From a virus, in IMG/VR virus record IMGVR_UViG_3300027126_000023, positions 1 to 30,357 of that record: a stretch of DNA of 30,357 nucleotides; one strand, given 5' to 3'. Position numbers and translations under genes: made by a program. The notes below the pieces were generated by a model. The model was not told where the DNA came from, made no database searches, and worked only from the letters and a program-made list of their open reading frames with translations. Shown in pieces: positions 15,274 to 25,322 of this stretch; positions within the stretch are counted from its first letter, which is position 1; each line of letters opens with the position of its first letter.

Positions 15274-16814
15274 GCCAAATACTACAAACTTACGCAATAT
15301 CAGCTCCTGGCTTTACTGGGTTGAATACGCAAGACTCGCCGCTTGATCTAGCGGCTGGCTTTGCTCTGGTGGCGACGAACAGCGTAATTGATCAATATGG
15401 CCGCATCGGGGCGCGTAAGGGCTGGTCGCGTGTCAACACCTCATCTGGCAACCTCGGCAGCAACGATGTCGGCGTCATCCATGAGTTGGTGCAGTCTGAC
15501 GGCACGCTGACAATTCTGTTTGCAGGCAACAACAAGCTGTTCAAGCTGGACGGCTCGAATGCCGTAGTGGAGTTGACCTACGGGGGAGGGGGTAGCGCCC
15601 CGACAATCTCGGCCAACAACTGGTCGTGCGCCTCGCTCAACGGCATTACCTACTTTTTTCAAACCAGTCATGACCCACTGATTTATGACCCGGCTGTCAG
15701 CACCACGACCTACCGCCGCGTCAGTGAGAAGACCGGCTATGTAGCTACGGTGCCAAGCGCCAACATTGCGCTGTCGGCCTTTGGTCGGCTATGGACGGCC
15801 AGCACTTCAACAGTCAAGAATACGGTTTACTTCTCTGATCTACTGGCCGGTCATGTCTGGTCTACAGGCACTGCCGGATCGCTCAATGTAGACCGCGTTT
15901 GGCCCAACGGCCCAGACGAAATTCAAGGTCTGGCAGCTCACAATGGTTTCTTGATCATCTTTGGCAAACGCCAGATTCTTGTTTATCAGGACGCCACTAC
16001 GCCATCGACAATGCAGTTGAGTGACACGGTGGGTGGCATTGGCTGTCTGGCGCGTGATTCAATTCAGACCACGGGCAAGGATGTGCTGTTCCTGTCGAAC
16101 TCTGGCGTCAGGTCGTTTGCTCGGACGATTGTTGAAAAGTCAGCACCGCTTGGTGACTTGTCTAAAAACGTGCGGAACGATCTGATGGACATCGTGGGCA
16201 GCGAAACGCTGGCCAACATTAAGTCGGTCTATTCCGAGAAGGAAGCCTTTTACCTTCTGACGCTTCCAACCACCAAAGAAGTCTACTGTTTTGACACACG
16301 CGGCCAGTTGCAAGACGGCGCGTTTCGCGTCACCAAGTGGGACTCCATCGAACCGACAGCGTTGTTGTCCCGGCGTAACGGCGACGTACTCATTGGCAAG
16401 AATGGCTACATCGGCAAGTACGGCACCTATCAAGACCACACGACGGCGTATCGGTTCATGTACTACACGAACCATGCCGATCTGGGCAACGCCAACGTCA
16501 CGTCCATCCTCAAGCGCTTGAAGGTGGTCGTCATTGGCGGCACGAACCAGTACGTCACGATGAAGTGGGGCTTTGACTTCAGTACCAACTATCAGTCGGA
16601 CAATGCGCTGATACCTTCTCAGGGCGTATATGAGTATGGCATAGCTGAGTACAACATTGCCGAATATTCTGACGGCGTTGCATTGCAAACGCTTTCTGTT
16701 TCGGCCAGCGGCAGCGGTAAAATCGTCCAGACTGGCTATGAGTCCAACATCAACGGCGCGGCGCTGTCGATCCAGCGTATTGAAATCCAATCGAAAGATG
16801 GGAAGATGACATGA
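15270..16814 (+). CDS. Large tail hub / stabilisation protein
   Basis: 514 residues, beta-rich with regularly spaced G/W/T motifs and no membrane segment. The N-terminus ([26 protein letters not shown]...GRIGARKGW) is typical of podovirus tail proteins that follow the adaptor. Position and length suggest the P22 gp10-type stabilisation factor or an equivalent nozzle protein. The start shares ATGA with the endonuclease gene, so translation is now coupled to the inserted gene rather than to the adaptor. Confidence 0.65.
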   Translation: MSQILQTYAISAPGFTGLNTQDSPLDLAAGFALVATNSVIDQYGRIGARKGWSRVNTSSGNLGSNDVGVIHELVQSDGTLTILFAGNNKLFKLDGSNAVVELTYGGGGSAPTISANNWSCASLNGITYFFQTSHDPLIYDPAVSTTTYRRVSEKTGYVATVPSANIALSAFGRLWTASTSTVKNTVYFSDLLAGHVWSTGTAGSLNVDRVWPNGPDEIQGLAAHNGFLIIFGKRQILVYQDATTPSTMQLSDTVGGIGCLARDSIQTTGKDVLFLSNSGVRSFARTIVEKSAPLGDLSKNVRNDLMDIVGSETLANIKSVYSEKEAFYLLTLPTTKEVYCFDTRGQLQDGAFRVTKWDSIEPTALLSRRNGDVLIGKNGYIGKYGTYQDHTTAYRFMYYTNHADLGNANVTSILKRLKVVVIGGTNQYVTMKWGFDFSTNYQSDNALIPSQGVYEYGIAEYNIAEYSDGVALQTLSVSASGSGKIVQTGYESNINGAALSIQRIEIQSKDGKMT

Positions 16815-17746
16815 GCAACTACGTTCAGAGCACTAATTTCGCCACCAAAGACGCGCTGCCATCTGGCGATCCGCTTAAGATCGTCAAGGGCACGGAGATC
16901 AACACCGAGTTCGCCAACATCGCAATTGCGGTGGCAACCAAGGCCGACACCACGTCTCCCACGATCACTTCGCCCACATTGGTCACACCAGCGCTTGGGA
17001 CACCTACATCTGGTGTGCTGACCAATTGCACTGGTCTGCCGATGACGACTGGCGTTACTGGGGTTTTGCCGATTGCAAACGGCGGCACGAACGCTTCTTC
17101 GGCGGCCAATGCGCGTACCAGTCTGGGGTTGGCTATCGGCACGGATGTGCAGGCTTATAGTTCCAATTTAACCGGATTTGCTGCCAAGACCGCGCCCACT
17201 GGCGACGTTGTAGGAACAACGGACACTCAGTCCTTGACCAACAAGACGCTGGGGTCTGGTTTGGTGATGGGCGTCAGCGTCATTACGTCTGGCACCGCAC
17301 AAGCGACAACTTCAGGCACTAGCGTAGATTTCACCGGCGTCCCATCTTGGGTTAAACGAATTACAGTAATGTTCAACGGCGTAAGCACAAATGGCTCTTC
17401 CAATCTATTGATTCAGATGGGGTCTGGTTCTGTAACAACTACAGGGTACTCAACACAGACCTTTTTTATGGGCAACGCCAATAATACTGACGTAGTCACT
17501 AGTTCAAGCGGTTTGCGTATTATCTCTAATAGTTCTGCATCAATTACAAATGGTGCGATTACACTTTTGCTATTGACGGGAAACACTTGGGTGTTTAGTG
17601 GCAACGCCTATTCTTCTGGAGGCCCGTATGGCGCTATTCATTCAGGAAACGTAACGCTATCCAGCGCCCTAGATCGCGTGCGTATTACTACAGTCAATGG
17701 CACTGACACCTTTGACGCAGGTTCCGTCAACATCCTATACGAGTGA
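16811..17746 (+). CDS. Tail fibre protein
   Basis: 311 residues. A short N-terminal attachment-like part ([21 protein letters not shown]) leads to fibre repeats of the [21 protein letters not shown] type and the module [20 protein letters not shown]. The C-terminal half is a Ser/Thr/Asn-rich beta domain, probably the tip. The IANGGT module also occurs in the collagen-like fibre at 4987, so the two may share a common origin. ATGA-coupled to the tail hub gene. Confidence 0.75.
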   Translation: MSNYVQSTNFATKDALPSGDPLKIVKGTEINTEFANIAIAVATKADTTSPTITSPTLVTPALGTPTSGVLTNCTGLPMTTGVTGVLPIANGGTNASSAANARTSLGLAIGTDVQAYSSNLTGFAAKTAPTGDVVGTTDTQSLTNKTLGSGLVMGVSVITSGTAQATTSGTSVDFTGVPSWVKRITVMFNGVSTNGSSNLLIQMGSGSVTTTGYSTQTFFMGNANNTDVVTSSSGLRIISNSSASITNGAITLLLLTGNTWVFSGNAYSSGGPYGAIHSGNVTLSSALDRVRITTVNGTDTFDAGSVNILYE

Positions 17747-18039
17747 TGATCACCCACCACTTCAGCGACGGCCTATACGCCAAGGAGATGAAAGTCCCTG
17801 CTGGCGTAGCCATCCTGAAGCACACGCACGACTTTAGCCACCTGTCGATTTTGGCCAAAGGCAAGGTGGCGGTGCTGATGGGCGAAGAGATCGAGATCAT
17901 CAGCGCCCCGGCGTGCATAGAGATTAAGGCTGGCCTGACGCACGGCGTCAAGGCCATAGACGATTGTGTTTGGTTTTGTATCCACGCTACCGACGAGAAA
18001 GACCCGTCGAAAGTGGATAATGTTTTGATGGGGGTTTGA
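17746..18039 (+). CDS. Cupin-like small protein
   Basis: About 97 residues; a GTG at 17743 is the alternative start. The layout fits a single cupin barrel: VPAGVAILKHTHDFSHLSIL provides a metal-ligand-like HTH...H group and GxLxxG-like turns, and a later His (LTHGVKAID) sits where the second cupin motif should be. Cupins bind metals or small molecules. Here it follows a tail fibre gene, so it may be a structural or chaperone variant rather than an enzyme. Confidence 0.6.
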   Translation: MITHHFSDGLYAKEMKVPAGVAILKHTHDFSHLSILAKGKVAVLMGEEIEIISAPACIEIKAGLTHGVKAIDDCVWFCIHATDEKDPSKVDNVLMGV

Positions 18040-18040
18040 T

Positions 18041-19114
18041 ATGCCTATAACCGCAGCACTTATTGGGGGCGGCGCGTCGTTGCTTGGTGGCCTGATGGGT
18101 GGCAGTTCTGCTCGCCGCGCTGCTGAAGCACAATCCCGCGCTACGATTGAGGCGGCGCGTATTGCTGCTGAAGAGGAGCGGTTTCGGCCAGTAGGCGTTA
18201 CAACGCGCTTTGGGTCGTCGCAGTTCACTACCAGTCCTGAAGGCCGCGTTACAGGCGCAGGATATGAATTGTCCCCGGAGTTAAAGGCTTATCAGGATCG
18301 TCTGATGGCCTTAACAGGCATGGGGCTGACGCAAGCCGAAGCTGGTCAAGAGATGTTCCAGCCCTTGTTCGGCGCGGGGCAAAATTTGTTTGGCTTGGGC
18401 CAGCAGTATCTTGCTCAATCGCCCGAGCAGGCCGCGCAGCAGTACATGGCTCGGCAGCAGGACTTGCTGGCCCCCAGCCGTGAGCGCCAGTTTGCCGGAC
18501 TGCAAAATCGTCTTTTTCAAACAGGTCGTGGTGGTCTTGCTGTTGGTGCCACTGGTGAGCGTCCTAGTGGCGCGGCGGGCCTTGGGGCGGCGTCGCCTGA
18601 GATGGAGGCGTACTACAACGCTATTGCTCAACAAGACGCTGAGTTGGCTGCCCGTGCTCAACAAGCGGGCATGGAGCAGACTAAATTTGGCGCTGGTCTG
18701 TTTGACGTTGGGGCGGGTCTAATTGGCCGTGGCTATTCAGGCCAGGTAGGCGCTTTGGCGCCTTACGAGGCTTATCTTGGCGGCGCGAAGGGGCTTGAGT
18801 CTCTTGGACAGCAGCCGTTGGCTCTTGGCCAGGAGATTGGTGCTCAAGGCAGAAACCGCGGATCTGCACAGGCGCTACTTACTGGTGGACTTGAGTCGGC
18901 GCGTGCTATGGCTGCGGCCAATGCGTACAACCCCTTTGCCTCTTTTCTAGTGGGCGCATCGCAGAACCCCGACGTGCGTAGAGGAATTGAGGCGTACCGA
19001 CAGCCTTATATAAATGCAACAGAAGCCATCCGTCAATACGGCTCTGAAAATGTGTACGGATATGGCGGTGGTGGGCGCGTGCCAACAATAAGTAACCGCA
19101 TCTTTGAGCTTTGA
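18041..19114 (+). CDS. Putative DNA-ejection / internal virion protein
   Basis: 357 residues. The N-terminus has a glycine-zipper segment (ALIGGGASLLGGLMGGSS) followed by an Ala/Glu/Arg helix. The rest is rich in Gln, Ala and Gly (LGQQYLAQSPEQAAQQYMARQQ). This composition and placement, just before two very long proteins, match the smallest of the three ejection proteins of short-tailed phages, which enter the cell envelope to build a DNA channel. It ends with a Gly-rich loop. No sequence family can be assigned. Confidence 0.6.
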   Translation: MPITAALIGGGASLLGGLMGGSSARRAAEAQSRATIEAARIAAEEERFRPVGVTTRFGSSQFTTSPEGRVTGAGYELSPELKAYQDRLMALTGMGLTQAEAGQEMFQPLFGAGQNLFGLGQQYLAQSPEQAAQQYMARQQDLLAPSRERQFAGLQNRLFQTGRGGLAVGATGERPSGAAGLGAASPEMEAYYNAIAQQDAELAARAQQAGMEQTKFGAGLFDVGAGLIGRGYSGQVGALAPYEAYLGGAKGLESLGQQPLALGQEIGAQGRNRGSAQALLTGGLESARAMAAANAYNPFASFLVGASQNPDVRRGIEAYRQPYINATEAIRQYGSENVYGYGGGGRVPTISNRIFEL

Positions 19115-19144
19115 TATTGTGAAAAATAGTATTGAGGGCTAATC

Positions 19145-21142
19145 ATGGCTACAGACATCGTTGCATCTCTATTCGGCGTCACGCCGGAAATGTACCAGCA
19201 GCGTCAAATGGCGCAGGCTGATGAGCGGGCGCTGCAATACGCGCAGTTGACGCCTTTTCAACAAGCCAACTACGCCATCAGTCGTGGTGCTTATGGCCTT
19301 GCTGGCGCTCTGGGCGGTGCCTTGGGTGCTCAAGACCCGCAGTTGCAGTTGATCAGCCAGAGGAACGCTATCGCACGGCAGATTGATTACAACAACCCCG
19401 CGTCGATCATGGAAGGCCAACGCCTGTTAGCGCGTGTGGGGGACACGGTCGGCGCGCTACAGTTGGCTAACGTCGCCCGCGATCTGGAGTACAAGCAGGC
19501 GCAGACGACTCAAAGTCTGGCGGCGGCAGGCGCGTCTCGGGCGCAAGCTGCAAAAAGTCAAGCGGAAATCGATAAGATCGATCGTCAACAAAGGGCTTTT
19601 GCTCAATTGACGGGCGCAAAGCCGGCGGAGGCTGCTGCGCCGGCTGCTGTACCGGCTGCTGCTGCTGCGCCAGAAGCACAGCCTTTATATTCAATCAATG
19701 AGCAAAGTTTGGCTAATTTGCCCGGCGATGTTCAAAACTTAATTCAAATAAAACTTGAGGACGCGGCGCGTTTGCGTGCTGACACAACGGACCCACAAAG
19801 CGCAAGAGCAGCTCTCCGTCTTAGACAAGCGGAAATGCTTGAGGAGCAGGCCGCGAGGACGTTTCTTGCAAATAGACCCGACCTACGAAGACTTACTAGT
19901 GAAGAAAGCAAAGATGCTATCTCGCAACGAAAATTTAATAACCCGATTTATTACACTCTTTCGGATAGTCAGAGGGCGGCAGTTGATAAAGAATTTGACG
20001 CTGCGAGTGAAAAAGCACAGCTTGCACAAGCCAAGCAAAGTTTGGGCTTTCAATTTGCCCCTACCGCTGCTGCCACCGCCCCCGCTCCCGCTGCTGTTAT
20101 CCCCGCTGCTGCCGCTGCGCCTGCCGCTGCTGCTTCAACGCGGGCTTCGATCAGCCAACAGATCGCCGCGCTAGAAAACAGGCGCAAACAGTTTTTGGCG
20201 CTTACGGAAATTCCCGACGCCAAAGCTGAAGCTGAAATACTCGGTGATCAAATCAAAGACTTGCGCGAGCAACTTAAACCAACTGAGATTGCTAAACTTG
20301 ATCGCGAGATTGACCAATTCCGCGCTGAGGGCGTTCCTGATACAGATCCTCGCATCAAGACTCGTCTGGACAAGATTGCTAAACTCTCTACCCCAACTTC
20401 GGAGCGTTTTGGCACCGACCGAGAAGCTATTTCGAAGGAAAAGTTCTTTAAGCCGTTCGCAGAACTTACGCAAGCACAGGTGGCCGTTGTTAACGCAGAA
20501 TTTGAAGAAAGACAAGGGAGAAAAGCCGAAAAAGGAGCGCCTAAGATTCTATTGCCCGGGCAGCCAGTTGAAGCAAAAGACTGGTTGAAGTTTGAAGAAT
20601 ATATTGAAAAACAACCAACTTTTAAACGGACTGCAAGCATTATTTCTGCCGCCCCCAGTGTTTTAAGAACAATTAAACAAGCAACATCAAATGATTTTGC
20701 TGCACGAGCATTGCCAGCAAGCATTGCCAGACTATTTGATGAGGGAACTTTGTCAAATCAGGATGTAAAAAATTACGCGATCACTGGTGGTCTTGGTGAT
20801 CGGCTTGCTTCTCTTGCGAGTAATTTCTTTACCGGGACAGTTACGTCTGTAACAAAACAACAGGCAGAGCAATTCATGACTGCTATTTATCGTGGAGCGC
20901 TTTTGGATCAAAAGGACATATACATTGATCGAGCACGAAGACTTGGATATGCAGACTCTCCAAATTATTTGATAACCATCCAACAGCTTGATAAAGAGTT
21001 GGCAAAATTCCGTGAAGTGCAACCGGCGCCAGCTACTGGGGCAGGAACGGCTTCTGGAGCGGGTGGCAGGACTATGTCAAGGCAAGAAGAAGAGGCGCTT
21101 TTGCGTAGGTATGGCCAAAATCCAGGCCAAAACACGCGATAA
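19145..21142 (+). CDS. Putative internal virion / ejection protein
   Basis: 665 residues, largely helical. Two Ala/Pro-rich linkers (about 160-177 and 305-330, runs such as APAAAAAPAA) split it into an N-terminal Gln/Ala-rich part, a central charged coiled-coil part and a C-terminal globular part. No catalytic motif is visible. Second of three consecutive long genes in the position of podovirus ejection proteins. A ribosome binding site is weak (TTGAGGGCTAATC), 7 bases from the start. Confidence 0.6.
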   Translation: MATDIVASLFGVTPEMYQQRQMAQADERALQYAQLTPFQQANYAISRGAYGLAGALGGALGAQDPQLQLISQRNAIARQIDYNNPASIMEGQRLLARVGDTVGALQLANVARDLEYKQAQTTQSLAAAGASRAQAAKSQAEIDKIDRQQRAFAQLTGAKPAEAAAPAAVPAAAAAPEAQPLYSINEQSLANLPGDVQNLIQIKLEDAARLRADTTDPQSARAALRLRQAEMLEEQAARTFLANRPDLRRLTSEESKDAISQRKFNNPIYYTLSDSQRAAVDKEFDAASEKAQLAQAKQSLGFQFAPTAAATAPAPAAVIPAAAAAPAAAASTRASISQQIAALENRRKQFLALTEIPDAKAEAEILGDQIKDLREQLKPTEIAKLDREIDQFRAEGVPDTDPRIKTRLDKIAKLSTPTSERFGTDREAISKEKFFKPFAELTQAQVAVVNAEFEERQGRKAEKGAPKILLPGQPVEAKDWLKFEEYIEKQPTFKRTASIISAAPSVLRTIKQATSNDFAARALPASIARLFDEGTLSNQDVKNYAITGGLGDRLASLASNFFTGTVTSVTKQQAEQFMTAIYRGALLDQKDIYIDRARRLGYADSPNYLITIQQLDKELAKFREVQPAPATGAGTASGAGGRTMSRQEEEALLRRYGQNPGQNTR

Positions 21143-21154
21143 CTGGAGTATCCA

Positions 21155-23932
21155 ATGGCTACCTATGAGCAAGTTCTAGAAGCATTGCGTCTTGCTGATG
21201 CGGCAGGAAATACTGAGGACGCAAAAAAACTGGCCGCCCTGGCTATTCAGATGCGCCCTAGAGATCTTGCTGATGTTCGTCCTGCTACCTCCTATGGAGA
21301 GGTTGGTCTTGAAGGATTGCGTCGAGTTGTTGCTGCCACCCCGAGTCTTGTAGCAGGTCTTGGGGGTATTGTGGGTCAAGGCCCGCTTGGGCAACCAGGA
21401 TTAATGGATCTTATGGTAGGAAGGCCCACCCCAGAAGGCGGCCTGCTATCACCAGGGTTTCTACCAATGGAGTCTCGACCGACTCCTGGAGAAGCGTTTA
21501 TACAGTCTCAACGAGGGACACAAAAAGCAATAACTGGTCTTTTGGGCGGCGGCAATATTCGACCAGCCACTGAAGGTCAAAAGTATTTTATGAGCTTTGT
21601 AGAAGGCGCCGCAGATCCCCTGAACTTGTTAGGCGGCGTTGGATTGTTTAAAAAAGGCGTTCAATCCTTAGCAGGCGGCATGGCTGGTGTTGGCGGTGAA
21701 TTTGGGGGAGAAGTTGGAGGCCAGCTTGGTGGTGATGTTGGGTCAGTGCTTGGTGGTATTACTTTTTCTTTGCTCAGTGGGGCAGGAACGCTTAAAGGTG
21801 CTGAGGCTTTAGTCGATAAGATTCGCGGGGTTGGCAAAGTAGATGTTGCTGATCTTGCAAAAATGGAAGGTTTATCTAAAGCGCAAAATCTTGTGTCAAT
21901 GGCAATCCAATCAGATCCTGATTTGCTTAGACGGGTCAATGAGATCCAAGAAAGAGTTAAGTTTATTACAGGGAAAGATGTTGGTGCTGGCGTAACAGGA
22001 TTGGATAACACCGCAATTCGTACCACATTGACTGATCTAGCAAGTAAAGATTTGAAGTTCAGGGGAGATCTAACTGCTCTTTACGCCGATCTACAGAAGG
22101 CTGTTACTTCCAAGGCGCAGTCTATGTTTCCAAGTGGGCCTATGCAATTCCCATCGCAGATAAAGGCTCTTGAAGAAGTGCAGGTTGACTTTAATAAGAG
22201 GGTCAATGCTATCAACAATCAGTTGAGCAACATGACTGCCAACTTGAACCTGATGGGGACTACGGCTCCTGCTCAACTTGGTGGATCAATTCAAAACCTA
22301 GTTGTTGCACGAGAAAAAGCTGCTAGAGAGGCGCTGTCTCCTGATTACAACTCTGTTAAGCAACAGGCATCAGATCAAGGAGCGATCTTGCCTGCTCAGG
22401 ATACCCAAGATCTGTTGAACACGGCTTTTGACCTGTTTAAACGAGATCCGTGGGGCCGTCAGTCTGATCTTCTCAAACTTGTTAATCAGCAATCGCAGAA
22501 GTTTAAAGAGCTTAGGACATCACGCTCTCCTGCTCCTACTGGTGAGACGCTCCCAGCTACAACAGCACCTGATCTGACTATTGGCCTTGACATCACTAGC
22601 CTTGATTCTTTGAAACGCCGCGTTGCAGCAGACATTCGTAATGTTCGTGATCCAGCCATCAAAGAAAAGTTGTATTTGCTTCAGCAACGTGTCGATGAGG
22701 CTTTAAACAAGGTTGAGACTGCAAGTGGTGGCGTTAATGTCAATCTAAGAGGTGAAAACATAACCTTTGGTGATGCCATTAAACAGCTTGACACTGAGTA
22801 CTACACCAAAGTCGGTATCCCATTCAAAGACGCAGATGCCATTCAGCGCATCAATTCTCAAGAGTACGCTGAAAAAATTGCGCCTCAGATCGCATCATCT
22901 CCAACGGCCCTGTCCCAATTCTTGCGTGTTGCGGGAGATGAAGGTATGCCGTTGGCTGAAAAATCAATTATGTCTAGGCTGTATCATCAGTCGTTGACCA
23001 ATGGACTAATTGACCACAACAAGCTAGAAAAACTGCTAACGCGTGACAGCAACAACGGCGGTTATAGCGACATATTGTCTATGACTCCAGGTCTTAGGGA
23101 TCGACTGCAAGATAGCTCTATTCGCGCTCAGACCCTTGCTGCTGAAAAAATTGCACTTGATGATGCCGTATCAAACGAACGCATCCGTATTGGAACCAGC
23201 TTTCTTAGAGACTATGATTCTGGAGGAGTTGATCGCATAGCAGCCAGAATGACTGGAGCTGAGGGCAGAGGCTATACAAACAAACTGATGTCAGACATCA
23301 ATAGATTGCCTGCTCAAGAGCAAACAAATGTCAAGATGGCGTTACGTAGCCAGTTAGTCTCGCAGATGCTTGACTCTGGGGATCCGTTTGCTTATCTACG
23401 GAAAAACCGATCTGCCTTCAACAGCATTTATACGCCACAAGAGATCGAGTCTATTACTGCTATGGCAGATGTTGCGAAGCTGTCTCGTAAGATCAATGTA
23501 GACAAGTTGCCTGTGAACAAGGCTGCGATGGCAGAGCAGACTACATTACAGCGTTTCTTTGGTGGCGCAAAACCGCAAGAAGTAAGCAATGTGCTTGTTA
23601 ATGGCATCTACAGTGTCTTGCAAAAAGGCTATCGCATTTTGGGTCTGATTGGTCAAGCAAACATTGATGAGGCAACCAAAGAAGCTCAAAAGAGGCTTTT
23701 CATGGACCCTAGTGGAGTCGATGCCATTAGGAATGCTTCCATGAAACTGGTTACCAAAGATGGTAAAGAGATTGATTGGAAGAAAGAGATCCAAGGCCGA
23801 GATCTTCTCAACGCATCAAAGATGATTGGTTTGAATGTTCTGCGTACTGGGTACATTGGCGGCACGGTTGCACAGAGTCCCAGTCAAATCATTGAAACAA
23901 ACGCAGAGCCGGTCTACATTTACGAGGAGTAA
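21155..23932 (+). CDS. Large internal virion / ejection protein
   Basis: 925 residues, the largest protein in the window. Residues about 60-220 are Gly/Val-rich and weakly hydrophobic (VGGEFGGEVGGQLGGDVG, a glycine-zipper-like stretch), suitable for membrane insertion. The rest is a long helical domain with many charged residues. No transglycosylase motif is evident. Third of the ejection-type set and directly before the lysis genes. It starts 12 bases after the previous stop, after CTGGAG. Confidence 0.6.
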   Translation: MATYEQVLEALRLADAAGNTEDAKKLAALAIQMRPRDLADVRPATSYGEVGLEGLRRVVAATPSLVAGLGGIVGQGPLGQPGLMDLMVGRPTPEGGLLSPGFLPMESRPTPGEAFIQSQRGTQKAITGLLGGGNIRPATEGQKYFMSFVEGAADPLNLLGGVGLFKKGVQSLAGGMAGVGGEFGGEVGGQLGGDVGSVLGGITFSLLSGAGTLKGAEALVDKIRGVGKVDVADLAKMEGLSKAQNLVSMAIQSDPDLLRRVNEIQERVKFITGKDVGAGVTGLDNTAIRTTLTDLASKDLKFRGDLTALYADLQKAVTSKAQSMFPSGPMQFPSQIKALEEVQVDFNKRVNAINNQLSNMTANLNLMGTTAPAQLGGSIQNLVVAREKAAREALSPDYNSVKQQASDQGAILPAQDTQDLLNTAFDLFKRDPWGRQSDLLKLVNQQSQKFKELRTSRSPAPTGETLPATTAPDLTIGLDITSLDSLKRRVAADIRNVRDPAIKEKLYLLQQRVDEALNKVETASGGVNVNLRGENITFGDAIKQLDTEYYTKVGIPFKDADAIQRINSQEYAEKIAPQIASSPTALSQFLRVAGDEGMPLAEKSIMSRLYHQSLTNGLIDHNKLEKLLTRDSNNGGYSDILSMTPGLRDRLQDSSIRAQTLAAEKIALDDAVSNERIRIGTSFLRDYDSGGVDRIAARMTGAEGRGYTNKLMSDINRLPAQEQTNVKMALRSQLVSQMLDSGDPFAYLRKNRSAFNSIYTPQEIESITAMADVAKLSRKINVDKLPVNKAAMAEQTTLQRFFGGAKPQEVSNVLVNGIYSVLQKGYRILGLIGQANIDEATKEAQKRLFMDPSGVDAIRNASMKLVTKDGKEIDWKKEIQGRDLLNASKMIGLNVLRTGYIGGTVAQSPSQIIETNAEPVYIYEE

Positions 23933-23935
23933 CCC

Positions 23936-24439
23936 ATGCTATCTCTAATTTCTACTCTCGGCGGGCTGCTGATCAGCGGCTTGCCCAAGCTGCTGGAGTA
24001 CTTCCAGAACAAAGCCGATCAGAAGCACGAACTTGCTCTGGCCAAGATACAGACAGAGAAAGAACTGCAACTGGCCGCACAGGGCTTTGCTGCACAGCAA
24101 AAGATTGAGGAAATCCGCACCGATCAGGTGATGATGCAGACCGAGGCGCAGATGACCGAAGCGGCGCTCAAGCACGACGAGAAGGTGCTGGAAAAAGCGT
24201 CTCAGTGGGTTGCCAGTTACGTCGGCACTGTGCGCCCGACCGTGACGTACATCTTCGTGCTGGAGTTGGTCATAATCAACTTTTTCATGGCGCTGTATGT
24301 CTGGCATCACCCTGAGTTGATTAAGAGCGTAGACGACATCATCAAGTACTCCGACCTGATCTTCTCCAGCGACGAGATGGCGATGCTTGGCGGCATCATC
24401 GGGTTCTGGTTCGGATCGCGTCAATGGGGTAAGAAGTGA
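23936..24439 (+). CDS. Holin, 3-TM type
   Basis: 167 residues with three hydrophobic segments: an N-terminal one (LISTLGGLLISGLPKLLEYF), a strong one at about 100-121 (TYIFVLELVIINFFMALYVW) and one near 147-160 (MLGGIIGFWFGS), separated by a Gln/Glu/Ala-rich helix. The motif GIIGFWFGSRQW near the end is characteristic of the GTA-type 3TM holin family. It would form membrane lesions that let the lysozyme reach the wall. It lies directly upstream of the lysozyme with an ATGA-like overlap (GTGA at 24436). Confidence 0.8.
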   Translation: MLSLISTLGGLLISGLPKLLEYFQNKADQKHELALAKIQTEKELQLAAQGFAAQQKIEEIRTDQVMMQTEAQMTEAALKHDEKVLEKASQWVASYVGTVRPTVTYIFVLELVIINFFMALYVWHHPELIKSVDDIIKYSDLIFSSDEMAMLGGIIGFWFGSRQWGKK

Positions 24440-24942
24440 AACTGAGCAAAGCTGGCGCTGACCTGATGCACCAGTTTGAGGGGTACAGAACGCGCCCCTA
24501 TCTATGCCCCGCGCACATCTGGACGATTGGCTATGGCCATGTGCTGTACCAAGACCAGATCAGGCTGCCAATGGCGCGTGTGCCGGATAAAGACATACCC
24601 ATGATCCGCAAAGAGATGCCGCTCAAACCGGAGGACAATCGTGTCTGGAGTAAGCAAGAGATCGAGGAACTATTCGCGCAAGATGTCGCATCTTTTGAAC
24701 GTGGTGTTCTACGACTTATTCCCGGCGTGGTTGGCCGTCAAAACGCTTTTGATGCTCTGGTCAGCATTTCCTACAATTTCGGGCTAGGCAACCTCCAGCG
24801 ATCAACCATCCGTATGAAGGCCAATCGAGGCGAGTGGGAGGCTGCCGCAGAGGCGTTCATGCAGTGGACCAAGGGCGGCGGCAAGGAGTTGCCTGGACTC
24901 GTCAGGCGACGAAAGGCAGAGAGAGCGCTATTCCTCTCTTAA
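24436..24942 (+). CDS. Endolysin, GH24 lysozyme
   Basis: 168 residues with the T4/P22-type lysozyme pattern E-8-C-5-T: E15, C24 and T30 (FEGYRTRPYLCPAHIWTIGYGH region). A Cys in place of the middle Asp is also seen in P22 and R21 lysozymes. A second family motif, ALVSISYNFGLGNL, lies near 108. No signal peptide or SAR helix is seen, so export depends on the holin. It starts at a GTG overlapping the holin stop. Last gene of the rightward operon; it converges with the leftward operon and overlaps its last gene by 15 nt. Confidence 0.92.
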   Translation: MKLSKAGADLMHQFEGYRTRPYLCPAHIWTIGYGHVLYQDQIRLPMARVPDKDIPMIRKEMPLKPEDNRVWSKQEIEELFAQDVASFERGVLRLIPGVVGRQNAFDALVSISYNFGLGNLQRSTIRMKANRGEWEAAAEAFMQWTKGGGKELPGLVRRRKAERALFLS

Positions 24943-25137
24943 AACCGCTCTAAAGCCCTCTAAAGCGGCTTTAATGTCCAGTCGGAGTGTCTGTATCTCT
25001 TCTTCCTGAGAGCGCATCTTCTCGTGTGCGTCTTTGGCAAAGTTAACTAGATTTTCCTGGGTCCAGGTTGCGAAATCTGGCCCCTCCGTGAGACTTGGTT
25101 GGGACTTGTCTCTCTTCAGTGGTAAAACGATGCTCAT
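24928..25137 (-). CDS. Small coiled-coil hypothetical protein
   Basis: 69 residues. The C-terminal 40 form a charged coiled coil ([20 protein letters not shown]); the N-terminus is basic. Its start sits in a TAATG overlap with the stop of the 61-residue gene upstream. Last gene of the leftward operon. Its first 95 nt are also read in another frame by the NrdR-like gene (25043-25225). Function unknown. Confidence 0.6.
   Translation of the reverse strand: MSIVLPLKRDKSQPSLTEGPDFATWTQENLVNFAKDAHEKMRSQEEEIQTLRLDIKAALEGFRAVLREE
24945..24968. terminator. Weak bidirectional terminator candidate
   Basis: CCGCT (24945-24949) can pair with AGCGG (24964-24968). Read leftward it is followed by TTTTAAGAG and read rightward by CTTTAAT. 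It lies where the two operons converge, inside the last codons of the leftward gene. The five-base-pair stem makes this a weak candidate. Confidence 0.3.
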
Positions 25138-25225
25138 TACCGCACTCTCTGAATCTTAGGACTGTTGTGTTTCGCTTCCTGGTGGACTTTACTACCGTCC
25201 AAACTCCGCAAATTGGGCACTTCAT
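25043..25225 (-). CDS. NrdR-like zinc ribbon protein
   Basis: 60 residues. [18 protein letters not shown], then [16 protein letters not shown], matches the zinc-ribbon head of NrdR-type regulators (CPxCG...R.R.C..H.F.T.E), though the second Cys pair is reduced to one Cys here. The ATP-cone of true NrdR is absent. The start has an excellent GGAGG site 7 bases upstream, which lies inside the coding sequence of the previous gene. The last 20 residues overlap the next gene in another frame and may carry no function of their own. Confidence 0.7.
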   Translation of the reverse strand: MKCPICGVWTVVKSTRKRNTTVLRFRECGNEHRFTTEERQVPTKSHGGARFRNLDPGKSS

Positions 25226-25322
25226 TTAGCGGCCTCCATCCGAATTTGCGCCATGTGTCTTGAATGTTGGTTGATGCAGCATTAGTGTATTTAAAATTTG
25301 GGTCTAAGATACGCGACTTCAT
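25137..25322 (-). CDS. Small hypothetical protein
   Basis: 61 residues after a perfect AAGGAGG ribosome binding site, with its start overlapping the previous stop (ATGA). The first 34 residues ([20 protein letters not shown], then [12 protein letters not shown]) read as a normal phage protein; the rest is charged and is also translated in another frame as the NrdR-like protein. It ends in TAATG with the 69-residue gene. Function unknown. Confidence 0.6.
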   Translation of the reverse strand: MKSRILDPNFKYTNAASTNIQDTWRKFGWRPLNEVPNLRSLDGSKVHQEAKHNSPKIQRVR

